A DNA stretch of 38,762 nucleotides from an uncultured Bacteroidota bacterium (GTDB lineage Bacteria; Bacteroidota; Bacteroidia; Flavobacteriales; Flavobacteriaceae): NCBI GenBank assembly GCA_902602415.1, contig CACKQW010000012.1:1-38762 (forward strand). Direction: 5' to 3'. Positions 1 through 11,586 of the stretch are shown here, in pieces. Every line of letters starts with the position of its first letter. Within the stretch, counting starts at the first letter, position 1. The position numbers and the translations under genes were made by a program. Below the pieces are notes generated by a model. The model had not been told where the DNA came from, ran no database searches, and saw nothing but the letters and a program-made list of their open reading frames with translations.

Positions 1-437
1 TCGTCCGATAGATTATTCAAGTCTGTATGAATCCAAATTTCAGCAACGACTCCTATTTTATCCAGACCTACAAGTCTGTGTCTTTCTTGAGCTTTAAAAT
101 GGATAATTTCACCTTCCTTTTTTAAAATCATATCATTTTCAAAATTTGTTAAGGATCTAATAACACCTATATTATTTCTATGTACCTTCCAAATTTCTTT
201 TCTTCTGTTATGAAATTGCCAAGACAACCTTTGATTTGGTTCTACAATTAAAATTTTTGGACTTATTTTTAATTGGTTTACATTAATTTCTTTGGAGATT
301 AGCGTGTGTACAAATTTTTGAGATTGTCTTTCATCAATTTTAAAAAAACCACCCCAAGGCCTATCAAAATCTTCATCAATGATTGAAAAACCGAGATCTT
401 TAACTTCATTTTTAATATTTTCGTAGGAGCTCAACAC
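1..437 (-). CDS. Cupin of mannose-6-phosphate isomerase type, C-terminus beyond the window
   Basis: The gene is open to the left edge, giving about 145 residues with no stop. It contains a RPWGGF motif near residue 25, then a single cupin with IVEPNQRLSWQFHNRR and a later ERHRL segment. These match the C-terminal cupin of type II phosphomannose isomerases (the ManC partner domain), but no nucleotidyltransferase domain precedes it, so it is a stand-alone cupin. The likely start is GTG at 437, overlapping the stop of the upstream pterin gene by one base (TAGTG); a TTG at 434 is the alternative. It is the last gene seen in the idi-pterin synthase-cupin run and is probably co-transcribed. The substrate is not evident from sequence; sugar-phosphate isomerisation is an inference from the family. 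Confidence 0.75.
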   Translation of the reverse strand, partial: MLSSYENIKNEVKDLGFSIIDEDFDRPWGGFFKIDERQSQKFVHTLISKEINVNQLKISPKILIVEPNQRLSWQFHNRRKEIWKVHRNNIGVIRSLTNFENDMILKKEGEIIHFKAQERHRLVGLDKIGVVAEIWIHTDLNNLSD

Positions 438-847
438 TAATCAGCTGGATATTTTACAAAATTCCGTGGTGTTTCAAATAAAATTACAGAAATTTTAAAA
501 TCATCTTCAATTTTTTTTCGAAGAAGATTATAGATATAAACACATATATTTTCAGCAGTTGGATTAATTTCAGAAAAATACTTAACATCTAAATTTAAAT
601 TTTTATGATCTAGTCTATCCTCAATCTCAACCTTAATTAAATTCTTAAGTTTTCCTAAATCATAAACGTAACCAGTTACATCATTGATTTTTCCTGTGAT
701 ATTTACAATTAATTCATAATTATGACCATGATAATTTGGGTTACTGCATTTACCAAATTCACTGCTATTTTCTTGATCCGACCAATTTTTATTGTAAAGC
801 CTGTGCGCAGCATTAAAGTGTGCTTTTCTACTTACTGTGACATCCAT
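437..847 (-). CDS. 6-pyruvoyl-tetrahydropterin synthase / QueD family protein
   Basis: This 136-residue protein is a full-length member of the COG0720 T-fold family, which acts on dihydroneopterin triphosphate. The zinc ligands are visible as H15 in the AAHR motif and H40/H42 in HGH. The presumed catalytic cysteine is C34. Cys and HGH are separated by five residues (C-SNPNY-HGH), the spacing of the pyruvoyl-tetrahydropterin synthase (PTPS-II) subgroup; QueD enzymes of queuosine synthesis usually show three. The RLDHKNLN segment (about residues 78-85) and the ETPRN segment near the C-terminus are also family-typical. Its ATG lies inside the last 16 bases of idi, indicating translational coupling. 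Either a biopterin-like or a queuosine role is possible; no other queuosine gene is in the window. Confidence 0.85.
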   Translation of the reverse strand: MDVTVSRKAHFNAAHRLYNKNWSDQENSSEFGKCSNPNYHGHNYELIVNITGKINDVTGYVYDLGKLKNLIKVEIEDRLDHKNLNLDVKYFSEINPTAENICVYIYNLLRKKIEDDFKISVILFETPRNFVKYPAD

Positions 848-1359
848 TTCTTTAAAGATAATTTATATTTTTTAAAAATAATTCTAAACCAAATTGTATA
901 ATTTTCAGGTACTGTATTGATCTCTTTCTGTAATTTATCTAATGTTATCCATTTATAATCATTAACTTCATTTTTATTTATTGATGGATTACCCTGAAAT
1001 CTCCCGACTAAGACATGGTCAAATTCGTGCTCAATTAATCCATTTTCAAAAAATGCGTTGTATATGAAGGAGTCAAAATTAAATAACTCTACTTCAAATC
1101 CCATTTCTTCATACAGTCTTCTCTTTCCCGCTTCAATATTTGTTTCACCATCCATCTGATGGCTGCAACAAGTATTAGACCAAAGACCAGGGGTATGATA
1201 TTTATTAAGTGCTCTTTGTTGAATTAATAATTCACCTTTTTTGTTAAAAATTAAAACCGAAAATGCACGATGAAGAACTCCACGAACGTGTGCCTCTAAC
1301 TTGTGCATTAGTCCTATCTTCTGATCTTTAGAATTTACTAGAATAACTTTGTTTTGCAT
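832..1359 (-). CDS. idi: Isopentenyl-diphosphate delta-isomerase, type I (Nudix)
   Basis: Interconverts isopentenyl diphosphate and dimethylallyl diphosphate in the cytoplasm, supplying precursors for quinones, carotenoids and undecaprenol. At 175 residues it has the normal type I length. Key residues can be placed: metal-binding His near 24 and 30 (EAHVRGVLHR), the active-site Cys at 65 in NTCCSHQ, the Nudix-like RRLYEEMGF at about 80-88, and an acidic EHEFDH segment near 110. The start is ATG. A TATTTTTG sequence resembling a Bacteroidota -7 element lies just upstream, so the gene may have its own promoter with a very short leader; otherwise it follows the DUF3467 gene. It overlaps the pterin synthase gene downstream by 16 bases. 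Confidence 0.95.
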   Translation of the reverse strand: MQNKVILVNSKDQKIGLMHKLEAHVRGVLHRAFSVLIFNKKGELLIQQRALNKYHTPGLWSNTCCSHQMDGETNIEAGKRRLYEEMGFEVELFNFDSFIYNAFFENGLIEHEFDHVLVGRFQGNPSINKNEVNDYKWITLDKLQKEINTVPENYTIWFRIIFKKYKLSLKKWMSQ

Positions 1360-1406
1360 TAAGCCAAAAATAATAATGGATAATTTATAAACCTAATATA
1401 TTTAGA

Positions 1407-1712
1407 TTATGCTTTTGCAGTTGGCCCAAAATTTAACTGAAATTTTGGGTTTTCATAATCTTTGATAGATCCAAAGTTCTGTTCAAACCTATCAATATTA
1501 TCATTTAATGCTTTTCTAAGTTTTTTAGCATGTTGTGGAGTAATTATAATTCTTGATTTTACCTTATTCTTAGATGAACCTGGCATTATTGATATAAAAT
1601 CCATAACAAATTCTGAAGCGGAGTGATTGATAATTGCTAAGTTAGAGTAAATTCCTTCAGAGGTTTTTTCATCAATTTCAATATTAATTTTCCTACTTTT
1701 TTCTTTAGACAT
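1407..1712 (-). CDS. DUF3467 family protein
   Basis: A small soluble protein of 101 residues with no signal peptide or membrane segment. It matches the DUF3467 family, recognisable by the SEFVMDFISIMPG stretch followed by SRIIITPQHAKKLRKAL and a C-terminal helix. The function of the family is not known. It begins 11 bases after the rpoC stop and is presumably on the same transcript; in Bacteroidota a DUF3467 gene directly after rpoC is a recurring arrangement, which hints at a housekeeping role tied to transcription or translation, though this is inference from position only. Confidence 0.88.
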   Translation of the reverse strand: MSKEKSRKINIEIDEKTSEGIYSNLAIINHSASEFVMDFISIMPGSSKNKVKSRIIITPQHAKKLRKALNDNIDRFEQNFGSIKDYENPKFQLNFGPTAKA

Positions 1713-1723
1713 TTAAATATTTA

Positions 1724-4700
1724 TTAGTTAATATTTACTTCATCATCATTTGTAGATGATTGAATTAAATCATCGTATACTTCTTTTGAACCAACTAAGA
1801 TATCATTATACTTTCGCAATCCAGTTCCTGCAGGAATTTTATGACCAACAATTACGTTTTCTTTTAAACCATCAAGGTAGTCTACCCTAGCGTTGACAGC
1901 GGATTCATTTAAAACTTTTGTTGTTTCTTGAAATGAAGCAGCAGAAATAAATGATTTCGTTTGTAGAGAAGCCTTAGTTATCCCTTGTAAAATCGGTGTA
2001 GCGGTAGCAGGGTTAGCATCACGAGCAATCAATAATTTTTTATCTTCTCTTTTCAAGATTGAATTTTCATCTCTGTAATCTCTTGATGTTATTATCTGCC
2101 CAACTTTATAATTTTGAGAGTCACCTGATTCTTCAACTATTTTTTTTCCGAATATATTGTCATTTTCATCAATAAAATCAGATTTATGAACTAGCTGATC
2201 TTCCAAAAATATTGTATCACCTGAATCTTTAATTTTAACTTTTCTCATCATTTGTCTAACCACAACTTCAAAATGCTTATCGTTAATTTTCACACCTTGA
2301 AGCCTGTAAACTTCTTGAACTTCATTAACTAAATATTGCTGAACAGCCGATGGACCCTTAATGTTCAGAATATCATTTGGTGTAATTGAACCCTCAGACA
2401 TAGGTGTTCCAGCTTTCACAAAATCGTTTTCCTGAACTAAAATTTGATTTGAAAGTTTTATAAGATATTTCCTTACTTCACCAGTTTTTGCCTCAATTAT
2501 AATTTCTCTATTTCCCCTCTTGATTTTACCAAATGAAACAACACCATCAATTTCACTAACAACAGCTGGATTTGAAGGATTTCTAGCTTCAAATAACTCT
2601 GTTACTCGCGGTAAACCACCAGTTATATCACCTGTTTTTGCTGATTTCCTAGGTATCTTAACCAAAATTTTTCCAATACCAATTTTTTCATTATCATCAA
2701 CAACTAAATGAGCACCAACAGGGAGGTTATAGGATCTAATAATTTCATCCTTAGAATTAACAATATGCAATGTTGGAATTAATTTTTTATTTCTAGATTC
2801 AATTATTACTTTTTCTTGAAATCCTGTTTGCTCATCAATTTCAACTTCAAAAGTGATTCCTTGTTGAATATTTTCGAATTTTACTTTTCCTGAGAAATCA
2901 GAAATTATAACTCCATTGTATGGGTCCCATTCACATACTAGTGTTCCCTTTTTAATTTTTTTCTTGCCTTTTATATGTAGCTGAGCACCATAGGGAATAT
3001 TGTTATTACTCAAGGTCAGCCCTGTATTAGGATCGGATATTTTTATTTCAGCAGTTCTTGAAATTACTATATCAACATCTTCACCATTATTATTCTTTCC
3101 TTTTACTGTTTTTAAGTCATCAATTTCAATATTTCCGTCAAATTTGGCGATGACACTACTTTCCTCAGAAATATTACCAGCAATACCACCAACATGAAAA
3201 GTCCTTAATGTTAGCTGAGTTCCTGGTTCACCAATTGACTGAGCAGCAACAACTCCAACAGCTTCACCCATTTGAACATCATTACCAGTAGCTAAATTAC
3301 GTCCATAACATTTTGCACATATACCTCTTTTAGATTCACAAGTTAACGCGGATCTAACTTCAACTGACTCAACAGACGATAATTCTATTGTGTGAGAAAT
3401 ATTATCATCAATGAGTTCACCTGATTTTACCAAAAGATCACCAGTTATTGGGTCATATACATCATGTAAAGATGTTCTTCCTACAATCCTGTCTTTTAAA
3501 TTTTCAACAACTTCTTCATTTTTCTTTAGAGATGATACAGATATTCCTCTCAAGGTACCACAATCATGTTCTGTAATAATAACATCTTGTGAAACATCAA
3601 CAAGTCTTCTGGTTAAATATCCTGCATCAGCAGTTTTCAATGCTGTATCTGCTAGTCCTTTTCTCGCACCATGTGTTGAAATAAAATATTCTAAAATAGA
3701 AAGCCCTTCCTTAAAATTTGATAGAATTGGATTTTCAATAATTTCACCTCCACCAGCTGTTGACTTTTTAGGCTTTGCCATCAAACCTCTCATACCTGTT
3801 AATTGTCTAATTTGTTCTTTGGATCCTCGTGCACCAGAATCTAGCATCATATAAACTGAATTAAAGCCCTGCTGATCTTCCCGAATTCTTTTCATTGAGA
3901 GCTCAGTCAATTCAGCATTAGTTGAAGTCCATATATCAATAACTTGATTGTATCTTTCATTGTTTGTAATTAACCCCATATTGTAATTTGATCTAATCAC
4001 GTCAACTTTTTTATTTGCATCGTCTATCATAACAAATTTTTCATTTGGTATAATAATGTCACCCAAACTAAATGACAAACCACCTTGAAATGCAAATTGA
4101 TAGCCCAAAGTTTTAATTTCATCTAAAAATATAGCTGTTTCAGGCACACTCGTGACCTTTAAAATTTTTCCAATTATATCTCTAAGTGATTTTTTTGTTA
4201 AAACCTCATTTATGAAACCAGCCTCTTTTGGAACTTTTTCATTAAACAAAACCCTTCCAACAGTTGTTTCAATAATTACATCATGCAGTTTATTTTTTTC
4301 ATCAAGATCAGTTGTTTTAACTTTAATAGTAGTGTTAAGCTCAACCTTTTTGTCATTGTAAGCAATAATAACCTCCTCAGGGGAATAAAACGTGAGGCCT
4401 TCACCAATTACTTTTTCTGTTTCTGTTGATAATTTTTGTTTTGTCATGTAATATAAACCTAAAACCATGTCTTGCGATGGAACAGTAATTGGAGATCCAT
4501 TTGCTGGATTTAGTATATTGTGAGAAGCTAACATTAACAATTGAGCTTCAAGAATAGCTTCAGGTCCAAGCGGTAAATGTACGGCCATTTGATCACCATC
4601 AAAGTCAGCGTTAAAGGCAGTACAAACTAATGGGTGTAATTGAATTGCTTTTCCTTCAATAAGTTTTGGCTGAAATGCTTGTATTCCCAATCTATGTAAA

Positions 4701-6031
4701 GTAGGTGCTCTATTTAATAGGACTGGGTGGCCTCTTAAAACATTTTCAAGAATATCCCAAACAACTGGCTCTCTTCTGTCAATAATTTTTCTTGCAGACT
4801 TTACGGTTTTAACGATACCTCTCTCCATTAGTTTTCTAATTATAAATGGCTTGTATAATTCTGCTGCCATATTTTTAGGTAAACCACATTCAAATAATTT
4901 TAGGTCAGGACCTACGACAATTACAGATCTAGCAGAGTAATCTACTCTTTTACCCAGTAGATTTTGCCTAAATCTACCCTGTTTTCCCTTTAAAGAATCC
5001 GAAAGAGACTTCAATGGTCTGTTAGACTCAGTTTTAACTGCAGATGATTTTCTGGTGTTGTCAAACAAAGAATCAACTGACTCCTGTAACATTCTTTTTT
5101 CATTTCTTAGAATTACTTCAGGTGCTTTAATTTCAATTAACCTTTTAAGCCTATTATTTCGTATGATAACTCTTCTATATAAATCATTTAAATCAGAAGT
5201 AGCAAATCTACCACCATCTAGTGGAACTAATGGCCTTAGCTCAGGTGGAATTACAGGAATTGCTTTCATAATCATCCATTCTGGTAAATTTTGTCTATTT
5301 AAATTACCTTCACGAAAAGATTCTACTACTTGTAGTCTTTTAAGGGCTTCTGTTTTTCTTTGTTTTGAAGTTTCATTATTTGCCTTGTCTCTAAGCTCGT
5401 ATGATAAATCATCAAGATTTATTCTTGAAAGTAACTCAATTAGACATTCAGCACCCATTTTTGCAATAAACTTTTCAGGATCACTATCCTCCAAATACAT
5501 ATTTTCATTAGGGATTGAGTCAAGAACATTTAAATATTCTTCCTCTGTTAAAAAATCCATTTTATTTAGACCATTTCCTTCTGAATCCTTGGCAATACCT
5601 GGCTGAATAACAACATACCTCTCATAATAAATGATCATGTCAAGTTTTTTTGAGGGTAATCCAAGTAAATATCCAATTTTGTTTGGAAGAGATCTGAAAT
5701 ACCATATGTGTGCAACAGGAACAACAAGATTAATATGTCCAATTCTGTCTCTTCTAACTTTCTTTTCGGTAACTTCAACCCCGCATCTGTCACAAACTAT
5801 TCCCTTATATCTAATCCTTTTATATTTACCACAAGCGCACTCATAGTCTCTGACAGGACCAAAAATTCTTTCGCAAAATAGCCCATCTCTTTCAGGTTTG
5901 TGTGTTCTGTAATTTATTGTTTCAGGTTTTAAAACTTCACCTCTCGATTTAGATAATATTGATTCTGGAGAACCAAGTCCAATCGATATTTTATTAAATT
6001 TTTTTGCAGTATTTTCTTTTATTCTACGCAT
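1724..6031 (-). CDS. rpoC: DNA-directed RNA polymerase subunit beta'
   Basis: The catalytic beta' subunit, 1435 residues, complete. The N-terminal zinc-binding domain has C65, C67, C80 and C83. The active-site Mg-binding loop NADFDGD spans residues 474-480, with D476, D478 and D480 coordinating the catalytic magnesium. The second zinc site uses the Cys of EHDCGTLRG and the [11 protein letters not shown] cluster near residues 820-905. Bridge helix and trigger loop regions follow ([19 protein letters not shown], then [16 protein letters not shown]). It lies 18 bases downstream of rpoB and is co-transcribed with it. No inserted or missing block is obvious. Confidence 0.99.
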   Translation of the reverse strand: MRRIKENTAKKFNKISIGLGSPESILSKSRGEVLKPETINYRTHKPERDGLFCERIFGPVRDYECACGKYKRIRYKGIVCDRCGVEVTEKKVRRDRIGHINLVVPVAHIWYFRSLPNKIGYLLGLPSKKLDMIIYYERYVVIQPGIAKDSEGNGLNKMDFLTEEEYLNVLDSIPNENMYLEDSDPEKFIAKMGAECLIELLSRINLDDLSYELRDKANNETSKQRKTEALKRLQVVESFREGNLNRQNLPEWMIMKAIPVIPPELRPLVPLDGGRFATSDLNDLYRRVIIRNNRLKRLIEIKAPEVILRNEKRMLQESVDSLFDNTRKSSAVKTESNRPLKSLSDSLKGKQGRFRQNLLGKRVDYSARSVIVVGPDLKLFECGLPKNMAAELYKPFIIRKLMERGIVKTVKSARKIIDRREPVVWDILENVLRGHPVLLNRAPTLHRLGIQAFQPKLIEGKAIQLHPLVCTAFNADFDGDQMAVHLPLGPEAILEAQLLMLASHNILNPANGSPITVPSQDMVLGLYYMTKQKLSTETEKVIGEGLTFYSPEEVIIAYNDKKVELNTTIKVKTTDLDEKNKLHDVIIETTVGRVLFNEKVPKEAGFINEVLTKKSLRDIIGKILKVTSVPETAIFLDEIKTLGYQFAFQGGLSFSLGDIIIPNEKFVMIDDANKKVDVIRSNYNMGLITNNERYNQVIDIWTSTNAELTELSMKRIREDQQGFNSVYMMLDSGARGSKEQIRQLTGMRGLMAKPKKSTAGGGEIIENPILSNFKEGLSILEYFISTHGARKGLADTALKTADAGYLTRRLVDVSQDVIITEHDCGTLRGISVSSLKKNEEVVENLKDRIVGRTSLHDVYDPITGDLLVKSGELIDDNISHTIELSSVESVEVRSALTCESKRGICAKCYGRNLATGNDVQMGEAVGVVAAQSIGEPGTQLTLRTFHVGGIAGNISEESSVIAKFDGNIEIDDLKTVKGKNNNGEDVDIVISRTAEIKISDPNTGLTLSNNNIPYGAQLHIKGKKKIKKGTLVCEWDPYNGVIISDFSGKVKFENIQQGITFEVEIDEQTGFQEKVIIESRNKKLIPTLHIVNSKDEIIRSYNLPVGAHLVVDDNEKIGIGKILVKIPRKSAKTGDITGGLPRVTELFEARNPSNPAVVSEIDGVVSFGKIKRGNREIIIEAKTGEVRKYLIKLSNQILVQENDFVKAGTPMSEGSITPNDILNIKGPSAVQQYLVNEVQEVYRLQGVKINDKHFEVVVRQMMRKVKIKDSGDTIFLEDQLVHKSDFIDENDNIFGKKIVEESGDSQNYKVGQIITSRDYRDENSILKREDKKLLIARDANPATATPILQGITKASLQTKSFISAASFQETTKVLNESAVNARVDYLDGLKENVIVGHKIPAGTGLRKYNDILVGSKEVYDDLIQSSTNDDEVNIN

Positions 6032-6049
6032 TTTTAATATTTAAATAGT

Positions 6050-9000
6050 TTATTCCTCTAATCTAATGTCAAGACCAAGTCCTTTCAGCTCATGCATCAA
6101 CACATTAAACGACTCTGGTAATCCTGGAGTTGGCATAGTATCACCTTTGACAATTGCCTCATAAGTTTTTGCCCGACCAACAACATCATCAGACTTTACC
6201 GTTAAAATTTCTCTAAGAGTACTTGATGCGCCATATGCTTCCAATGCCCACACCTCCATCTCTCCAAATCTTTGACCTCCAAACTGAGCTTTACCACCCA
6301 AAGGTTGCTGCGTGATAAGTGAGTATGGACCAATAGATCTAGAGTGCATTTTATCATCAACCATATGGCCTAATTTTAGCATGTAAATAACACCAACAGT
6401 TGCAGGTTGATCAAATTTTTCACCTGTACCACCGTCATAAAGATACGTATGACCGAATCTAGGTAAGCCAGCTTCGTCGGTGATTGAATTTATCTGATCA
6501 AGCGTGGCACCGTCAAAAATGGGGGTTGAATATTTTTTGTCAAGTTTAAGGCCAGCCCAACCCAAAACAGTCTCATATATTTGACCAATATTCATTCTTG
6601 AGGGTACACCTAAAGGATTTAAGACGATATCAACCGGCCTTCCGTCTTCTAAAAATGGCATATCTTCCTCCCTTACAATCTTTGCAACTATCCCCTTATT
6701 TCCGTGTCTACCAGCCATTTTATCACCAACTTTCAGTTTTCTTTTTTTGGCAATGTAAACCTTAGCTAATTTTAATATTCCAGAAGGCAATTCATCACCA
6801 ACTGAAATAGTAAATTTTTCTCTTCTTAAAGATCCCCGAAGATCATTTTCCTTTATTTTGTAGTTGTGTAATATCTGAGAGACAATATGATTGCTATTTT
6901 TGTCAGTGACCCACTTAGTAGAAACAAGATGTGCAAAATCGTCAGCTGAATTTAACATTTTCAAGCTAAATTTCTTTCCTTTGGGAAAAACTTCTTCGCC
7001 AAGATCATTAAAAATACCTTGTGATGTTTTTCCATTTAAAACTGAATAAAGCTTATTTACTAAGATTTCTTTCAACTCAAGAAACTTTTTGTCATAGACT
7101 TCATCTAGCAAGGCTAAATCTTCTTTATCTTGTATTCTTTTTCTTTTATCCTTTACAGATCTTTCAAACAACTTCTTATCAATAACAATCCCGTTTAATG
7201 ATGGTGGGGCTTTTAGGGATGCATCCTTAACATCACCAGCCTTATCACCAAAAATTGCACGAAGCAATTTTTCTTCTGGGGTGGGATCGCTCTCGCCCTT
7301 TGGTGTAATTTTACCAATTAATATATCACCCGCATTAACCTCCGCACCAATTCGTATCATCCCGTTTTCATCAAGATCCTTAGTAGCCTCTTCAGAAACA
7401 TTAGGAATGTCATTTGTTAATTCTTCATTGCCAAGTTTTGTGTCTCTGACTTCTATTGAGTATTCATCAATGTGAATTGAAGTAAAAACATCATCTCTAA
7501 CTACCTTTTCGGAAATTACGATCGCATCCTCAAAGTTATATCCTTTCCAAGGCATGAAAGCAACTTGTATATTTCTACCGAGAGCTAACTCCCCATTGTT
7601 AGTCGCATAACCTTCACAAAGTACTTGACCAAGAGAAACATTATCACCTTTTGAAACGATAGCCTTTAAATTGACGCAAGTTCCCTGATTTGTTTTTTTA
7701 AATTTAGTAAGATTATATGTAACGATCTCCGAGTCAAAACTTACTAACGATTGATTTTTATTTCTTGAATATTTTATAACAATTTTATCTGCATCAACAT
7801 ATTGAACAACCCCGTCGCCCTGAGCATTGATTAAGACCCTAGAATCCGATGCAACTTGTTTTTCCAAACCAGTTCCAACAATTGGAGACTGTGGCAACAT
7901 TAATGGTACTGCTTGACGCATCATATTAGACCCCATTAGTGCTCTATTTGCATCATCGTGCTCTAAAAAGGGAATTAAAGAAGCTGAAATTGAGGCAATT
8001 TGGTTCGGAGCAACATCAGTGTAATCAACATTTTCTGGCTCAATTAAAGGGAAATCACCCTCTTGTCTAGCAATAACCTTACTATCTAAAATCTTTCCAT
8101 TTTTATCAACATTAATATTTGATTGAGCAATTAATTTATTTTCCTCCTCCTCAGCACTCAAATAAATAGGCTCAGAGCTTAAATCAACTTTTCCTTGTTT
8201 GACTTTTCTATATGGGGTCTCAATAAATCCCATATTGTTAATTTTTGCAAATACACTCAAAGACGAAATTAGACCAATATTAGGACCCTCGGGAGTCTCG
8301 ATTGGACAAAGTCTGCCGTAATGTGTGTAGTGAACATCTCTTACTTCAAATCCAGCCCTTTCTCTAGAAAGACCACCCGGACCTAAAGCTGACAAACGTC
8401 TTTTGTGAGTAATTTCTGCCAATGGATTGGTTTGATCCATAAATTGAGACAATTGGTTGGTTCCAAAAAATGTATTAATTACAGATGATAAAGTTTTAGC
8501 ATTGATTAGGTCAATTGGAGTAAAAACTTCATTGTCACGAACATTCATTCTCTCACGAATTGTTCTGGCCATTCTAGCCAATCCAACACCAAACTGAGAC
8601 GATAATTGTTCGCCAACCGTCCTTACTCTTCTGTTGGATAAATGATCAATATCATCAATTTCAGCTTTAGAATTTATTAACTCGATTAAATATTTAATAA
8701 TTGTAATTATATCCTCTGTCGTTAGGACTTGCTTTTCCATTCCAATATCTAACCCTAATTTTTTATTCATCCTATATCTTCCAACATCTCCAAGATTATA
8801 TCTCTGATCACTGAAGAATAATTTATCGATAATCCCTCTTGCGGTTTCCTCATCAGGTGGCTCAGCATTTCTTAACTGACGATATATATGTTCAACAGCT
8901 TCTTTTTCGGAATTAGTGGGATCTTTTTGTAGTGTATTGTGAATTATAGCATACTCCCCTTGTTGAGAAATCTCCTTGTGTATTAAAACTGTCTTTACGC

Positions 9001-9862
9001 CAGAATCAATTATTTCGTTAACATTTTCTTTATCTATTTCAGTATCTCTGTCTAAAACAATTTCATTTCTTTCTATTGAAACAACTTCACCAGTGTCCTC
9101 ATCAACAAAATCTTCATGCCAAGTATTTAGGACACGTGCAGCTAATTTTCTTCCATAAAACTTTTTAAGATTTGATTTAGAAACCTTAATTTCCTCAGCA
9201 AGATCAAATATTTCGAGGATGTCCTTGTCTCTCTCGTAACCAATAGCTCTAAATAGTGTAGTTACAGGAAGTTTTTTCTTTCTGTCAATGTAAGCGTACA
9301 TTACGCTATTTATATCTGTAGCAAACTCAATCCATGATCCTTTAAACGGGATCACCCTTGCAGAATATAACTTTGTACCATTTGCATGAAATGATTGACC
9401 AAAAAATACGCCAGGGGAACGATGCAACTGGGAGACAACGACTCTTTCAGCTCCATTTATACAAAAAGTTCCACTAGGGGTCATGTATGGAATTGTACCA
9501 AGATATACATCTTGAACAATAGTTTCAAAATCTTCATGTTCAGGATCAGTACAATACAATTTTAGCCTAGCTTTTAAGGGAACGCTGTAAGTTAGTCCTC
9601 TTTCGATACATTCTTGGATAGAATATCTTGGTGGATCAACAAAATAGTCAAGGAATTCTAATACAAATTGATTTCTTGCATCCGAAATTGGAAAATTATC
9701 CTGAAAAGTATTGAACAACCCCTCACTCTCTCTTTCATCAGATTTGGTTTCTAGCTGAAAAAAATCTTTAAAGGATTTAATTTGTATGTCTAGAAAATCA
9801 GGATATTTACTAGCATTTTTAATAGATGAAAAATTTATTCTACTTTCTAAATTATTGGACAT
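6050..9862 (-). CDS. rpoB: DNA-directed RNA polymerase subunit beta
   Basis: The beta subunit, 1270 residues, complete. The rifampicin-pocket region starts at about residue 465 ([17 protein letters not shown]) and continues through [20 protein letters not shown]; the positions equal to E. coli D516, H526 and S531 carry the sensitive-type residues D, H and S. Further landmarks are [41 protein letters not shown] and the C-terminal [18 protein letters not shown] clamp anchor. The gene is preceded by a 92-base gap containing a stable hairpin that separates it from rplL, and is followed closely by rpoC. Confidence 0.99.
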   Translation of the reverse strand: MSNNLESRINFSSIKNASKYPDFLDIQIKSFKDFFQLETKSDERESEGLFNTFQDNFPISDARNQFVLEFLDYFVDPPRYSIQECIERGLTYSVPLKARLKLYCTDPEHEDFETIVQDVYLGTIPYMTPSGTFCINGAERVVVSQLHRSPGVFFGQSFHANGTKLYSARVIPFKGSWIEFATDINSVMYAYIDRKKKLPVTTLFRAIGYERDKDILEIFDLAEEIKVSKSNLKKFYGRKLAARVLNTWHEDFVDEDTGEVVSIERNEIVLDRDTEIDKENVNEIIDSGVKTVLIHKEISQQGEYAIIHNTLQKDPTNSEKEAVEHIYRQLRNAEPPDEETARGIIDKLFFSDQRYNLGDVGRYRMNKKLGLDIGMEKQVLTTEDIITIIKYLIELINSKAEIDDIDHLSNRRVRTVGEQLSSQFGVGLARMARTIRERMNVRDNEVFTPIDLINAKTLSSVINTFFGTNQLSQFMDQTNPLAEITHKRRLSALGPGGLSRERAGFEVRDVHYTHYGRLCPIETPEGPNIGLISSLSVFAKINNMGFIETPYRKVKQGKVDLSSEPIYLSAEEEENKLIAQSNINVDKNGKILDSKVIARQEGDFPLIEPENVDYTDVAPNQIASISASLIPFLEHDDANRALMGSNMMRQAVPLMLPQSPIVGTGLEKQVASDSRVLINAQGDGVVQYVDADKIVIKYSRNKNQSLVSFDSEIVTYNLTKFKKTNQGTCVNLKAIVSKGDNVSLGQVLCEGYATNNGELALGRNIQVAFMPWKGYNFEDAIVISEKVVRDDVFTSIHIDEYSIEVRDTKLGNEELTNDIPNVSEEATKDLDENGMIRIGAEVNAGDILIGKITPKGESDPTPEEKLLRAIFGDKAGDVKDASLKAPPSLNGIVIDKKLFERSVKDKRKRIQDKEDLALLDEVYDKKFLELKEILVNKLYSVLNGKTSQGIFNDLGEEVFPKGKKFSLKMLNSADDFAHLVSTKWVTDKNSNHIVSQILHNYKIKENDLRGSLRREKFTISVGDELPSGILKLAKVYIAKKRKLKVGDKMAGRHGNKGIVAKIVREEDMPFLEDGRPVDIVLNPLGVPSRMNIGQIYETVLGWAGLKLDKKYSTPIFDGATLDQINSITDEAGLPRFGHTYLYDGGTGEKFDQPATVGVIYMLKLGHMVDDKMHSRSIGPYSLITQQPLGGKAQFGGQRFGEMEVWALEAYGASSTLREILTVKSDDVVGRAKTYEAIVKGDTMPTPGLPESFNVLMHELKGLGLDIRLEE

Positions 9863-9904
9863 GTGAATTATTTAAATGAATATTAAAACCTATTTAATTA
9901 AGCA

Positions 9905-9939
9905 TAGATACCCTGCAAAATAAATTTACAGGATATCTA
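9905..9939 (-). promoter_or_regulatory. Hairpin in the rplL-rpoB intergenic region
   Basis: Arms 9905-9915 and 9929-9939 pair over 11 positions in the minus-strand RNA, with a single G-U pair, around a 13-base loop. No U-tract follows, so it is not a standard terminator. In E. coli the rplL-rpoB gap holds an attenuator and an RNase III site that lower rpoBC expression relative to the ribosomal proteins; a similar role here is inference. Confidence 0.55.
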
Positions 9940-9954
9940 AATTTTTATAAAGAC

Positions 9955-10335
9955 TTACTTCAGTTCTACTTCAGCTCCAGCCTCCTCCAAGGATTTTTTA
10001 AATCCTTCAGCTTCATCTTTACTTACTGCTTCTTTAATGGTTTTAGGGGCGCCATCAACTAATTCTTTTGCGTCTTTAAGACCAAGCCCAGTTAGTTCTT
10101 TTACTAACTTAACCACAGCCAATTTAGACCCACCTGCTGCCTTTAAGACAACATCGAACTCTGATTTTTCTTCCCCAGCATCTCCACCACCAGCTGCTCC
10201 AGATGCAGCGGGAGCTGCAACAGCGGCGACTGCTGGTTCAATACCATACTCATTTTTTAATATATCAGCCAACTCACTTACTTCTTTGACTGAGAGGTTT
10301 ACTAATTGTTCTGCGAACGTTTTTAAATCTGCCAT
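9955..10335 (-). CDS. rplL: 50S ribosomal protein bL12 (L7/L12)
   Basis: The 126-residue stalk protein recruits translational GTPases such as EF-Tu to the ribosome. An N-terminal helical dimerisation domain (about 1-35) leads into a hinge rich in alanine and glycine (about 36-55), then the C-terminal factor-binding domain with [28 protein letters not shown]. The length is standard. It follows rplJ by 37 bases, the usual pair encoding the L10-(L12)n stalk. The Ala-rich hinge is locally more GC-rich than its surroundings, which reflects composition of the protein rather than transfer. Confidence 0.99.
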   Translation of the reverse strand: MADLKTFAEQLVNLSVKEVSELADILKNEYGIEPAVAAVAAPAASGAAGGGDAGEEKSEFDVVLKAAGGSKLAVVKLVKELTGLGLKDAKELVDGAPKTIKEAVSKDEAEGFKKSLEEAGAEVELK

Positions 10336-10372
10336 TTTTCTGTTTTTATTTACTTATTAATATTATTCTAAA

Positions 10373-10888
10373 TTATTTTTTTGAAAGGGTTTCTAAAATT
10401 CCTGAAAGCTTTCCTCCACTGGATTTCAGTGCAGAAATAACATTCTTAGCGGGTGATTGTAGTAATGAGATAACATCTGCTATCAATTCTTCTTTAGATT
10501 TTATTGCAAAGAGAATTTCTAATTGATCATCTCCCAAATAAATATCCTCCTCAATCATAGCGCCCTTGAGAATTGGTTTTTCAGATTTTTTTCTGAAATT
10601 TATAATAACCTTTGCAGGAGCACTACTAGATTCAGCAATCATGATAGATGTGTTCCCTTTAAGTGTATCCTTGAGTTCTCCAAAATCTTTATTTGAGCTA
10701 ACCATTGCCTTTTCCAATAATGTGTTTTTAACTACCGAAAGTTTAACACCAGCCTTAAAACACATCCTTCTCAAGCTTGAGCTTTGTAGCGCATTCAAAC
10801 CAGAAATATCAGCCAAATAAATATTTTGATTTGACTTTAAGATATCACTGATTTTTTCTATAGCTATCGATTTTTCTTCTTTTGTCAT
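10373..10888 (-). CDS. rplJ: 50S ribosomal protein uL10
   Basis: 171 residues, matching the bacterial uL10 stalk-base protein that binds 23S rRNA and anchors bL12 dimers. The N-terminal RNA-binding domain includes LADISGLNALQSSSLRRMCFKAGVKLSVVKNTLLEKAM-like sequence (residues about 24-65); the C-terminal helix (about 140-170) is the bL12 docking segment. It begins only 5 bases after rplA, so there is no room for the long L10 leader that E. coli uses for autogenous control; any control must lie elsewhere. Confidence 0.98.
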   Translation of the reverse strand: MTKEEKSIAIEKISDILKSNQNIYLADISGLNALQSSSLRRMCFKAGVKLSVVKNTLLEKAMVSSNKDFGELKDTLKGNTSIMIAESSSAPAKVIINFRKKSEKPILKGAMIEEDIYLGDDQLEILFAIKSKEELIADVISLLQSPAKNVISALKSSGGKLSGILETLSKK

Positions 10889-10893
10889 TTTGA

Positions 10894-11580
10894 TTAAAAT
10901 TTTGTGTCAATAGCTAAACTGGGGCTCATTGTTGAGGACATAAAAATACTTTTAATATAAGTACCCTTTGATGATGTTGGCTTAAGCTTAATTAATGTTT
11001 GAATCAGCTCATTGGCATTACCCGATATTTTATCAGGACTAAATGAAACTTTACCAATTGGAGCATGTACAATTCCGGTCTTGTCAACTTTAAAATCAAT
11101 TTTTCCAGCTTTTACATCACTTACTGCCTTTCCAACATCCATAGTGACAGTTCCTGTTTTGGGATTAGGCATCAAACCTCTTGGTCCTAAAATTCTACCT
11201 AGAGGCCCAAGCTTTCCCATAACACTTGGCATAGTAACTATTACATCGACATCAGTCCAACCTGATTTAATCTTTTCAATAAACTCATCTAGTCCAACAA
11301 AATCAGCTCCCGCACTTTTAGCCTCCTCCTCTTTATCAGGTGAAACTAAAGCTAAAACTTTCATATTTTTTCCAGTCCCGTTCGGAAGGGATACAACACC
11401 CCTAACCATTTCATTTGCTTTTTTTGGATCAACACCTAATCTTACAGCCAAATCAACTGAAGCATCAAACTTGGTAGTTGAAATCTCCTTTATCAAAGTA
11501 CTTGCCTCATCTAAGGAATACAACTTAGTTTTATCAATCTTTGATTCAGAAACCTTTCTATTTTTTGAAATTTTTCCCAT
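10894..11580 (-). CDS. rplA: 50S ribosomal protein uL1
   Basis: 228 residues, the L1-stalk protein. Recognisable segments are [35 protein letters not shown] near the N-terminus, the domain II portion with [21 protein letters not shown] (about 125-145), and a C-terminal return to domain I ending in [12 protein letters not shown]. In many bacteria uL1 represses its own operon by binding a site in the rplK leader; a hairpin is present upstream of rplK here. It begins 6 bases after rplK. Confidence 0.98.
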   Translation of the reverse strand: MGKISKNRKVSESKIDKTKLYSLDEASTLIKEISTTKFDASVDLAVRLGVDPKKANEMVRGVVSLPNGTGKNMKVLALVSPDKEEEAKSAGADFVGLDEFIEKIKSGWTDVDVIVTMPSVMGKLGPLGRILGPRGLMPNPKTGTVTMDVGKAVSDVKAGKIDFKVDKTGIVHAPIGKVSFSPDKISGNANELIQTLIKLKPTSSKGTYIKSIFMSSTMSPSLAIDTKF

Positions 11581-11586
11581 TATTAA

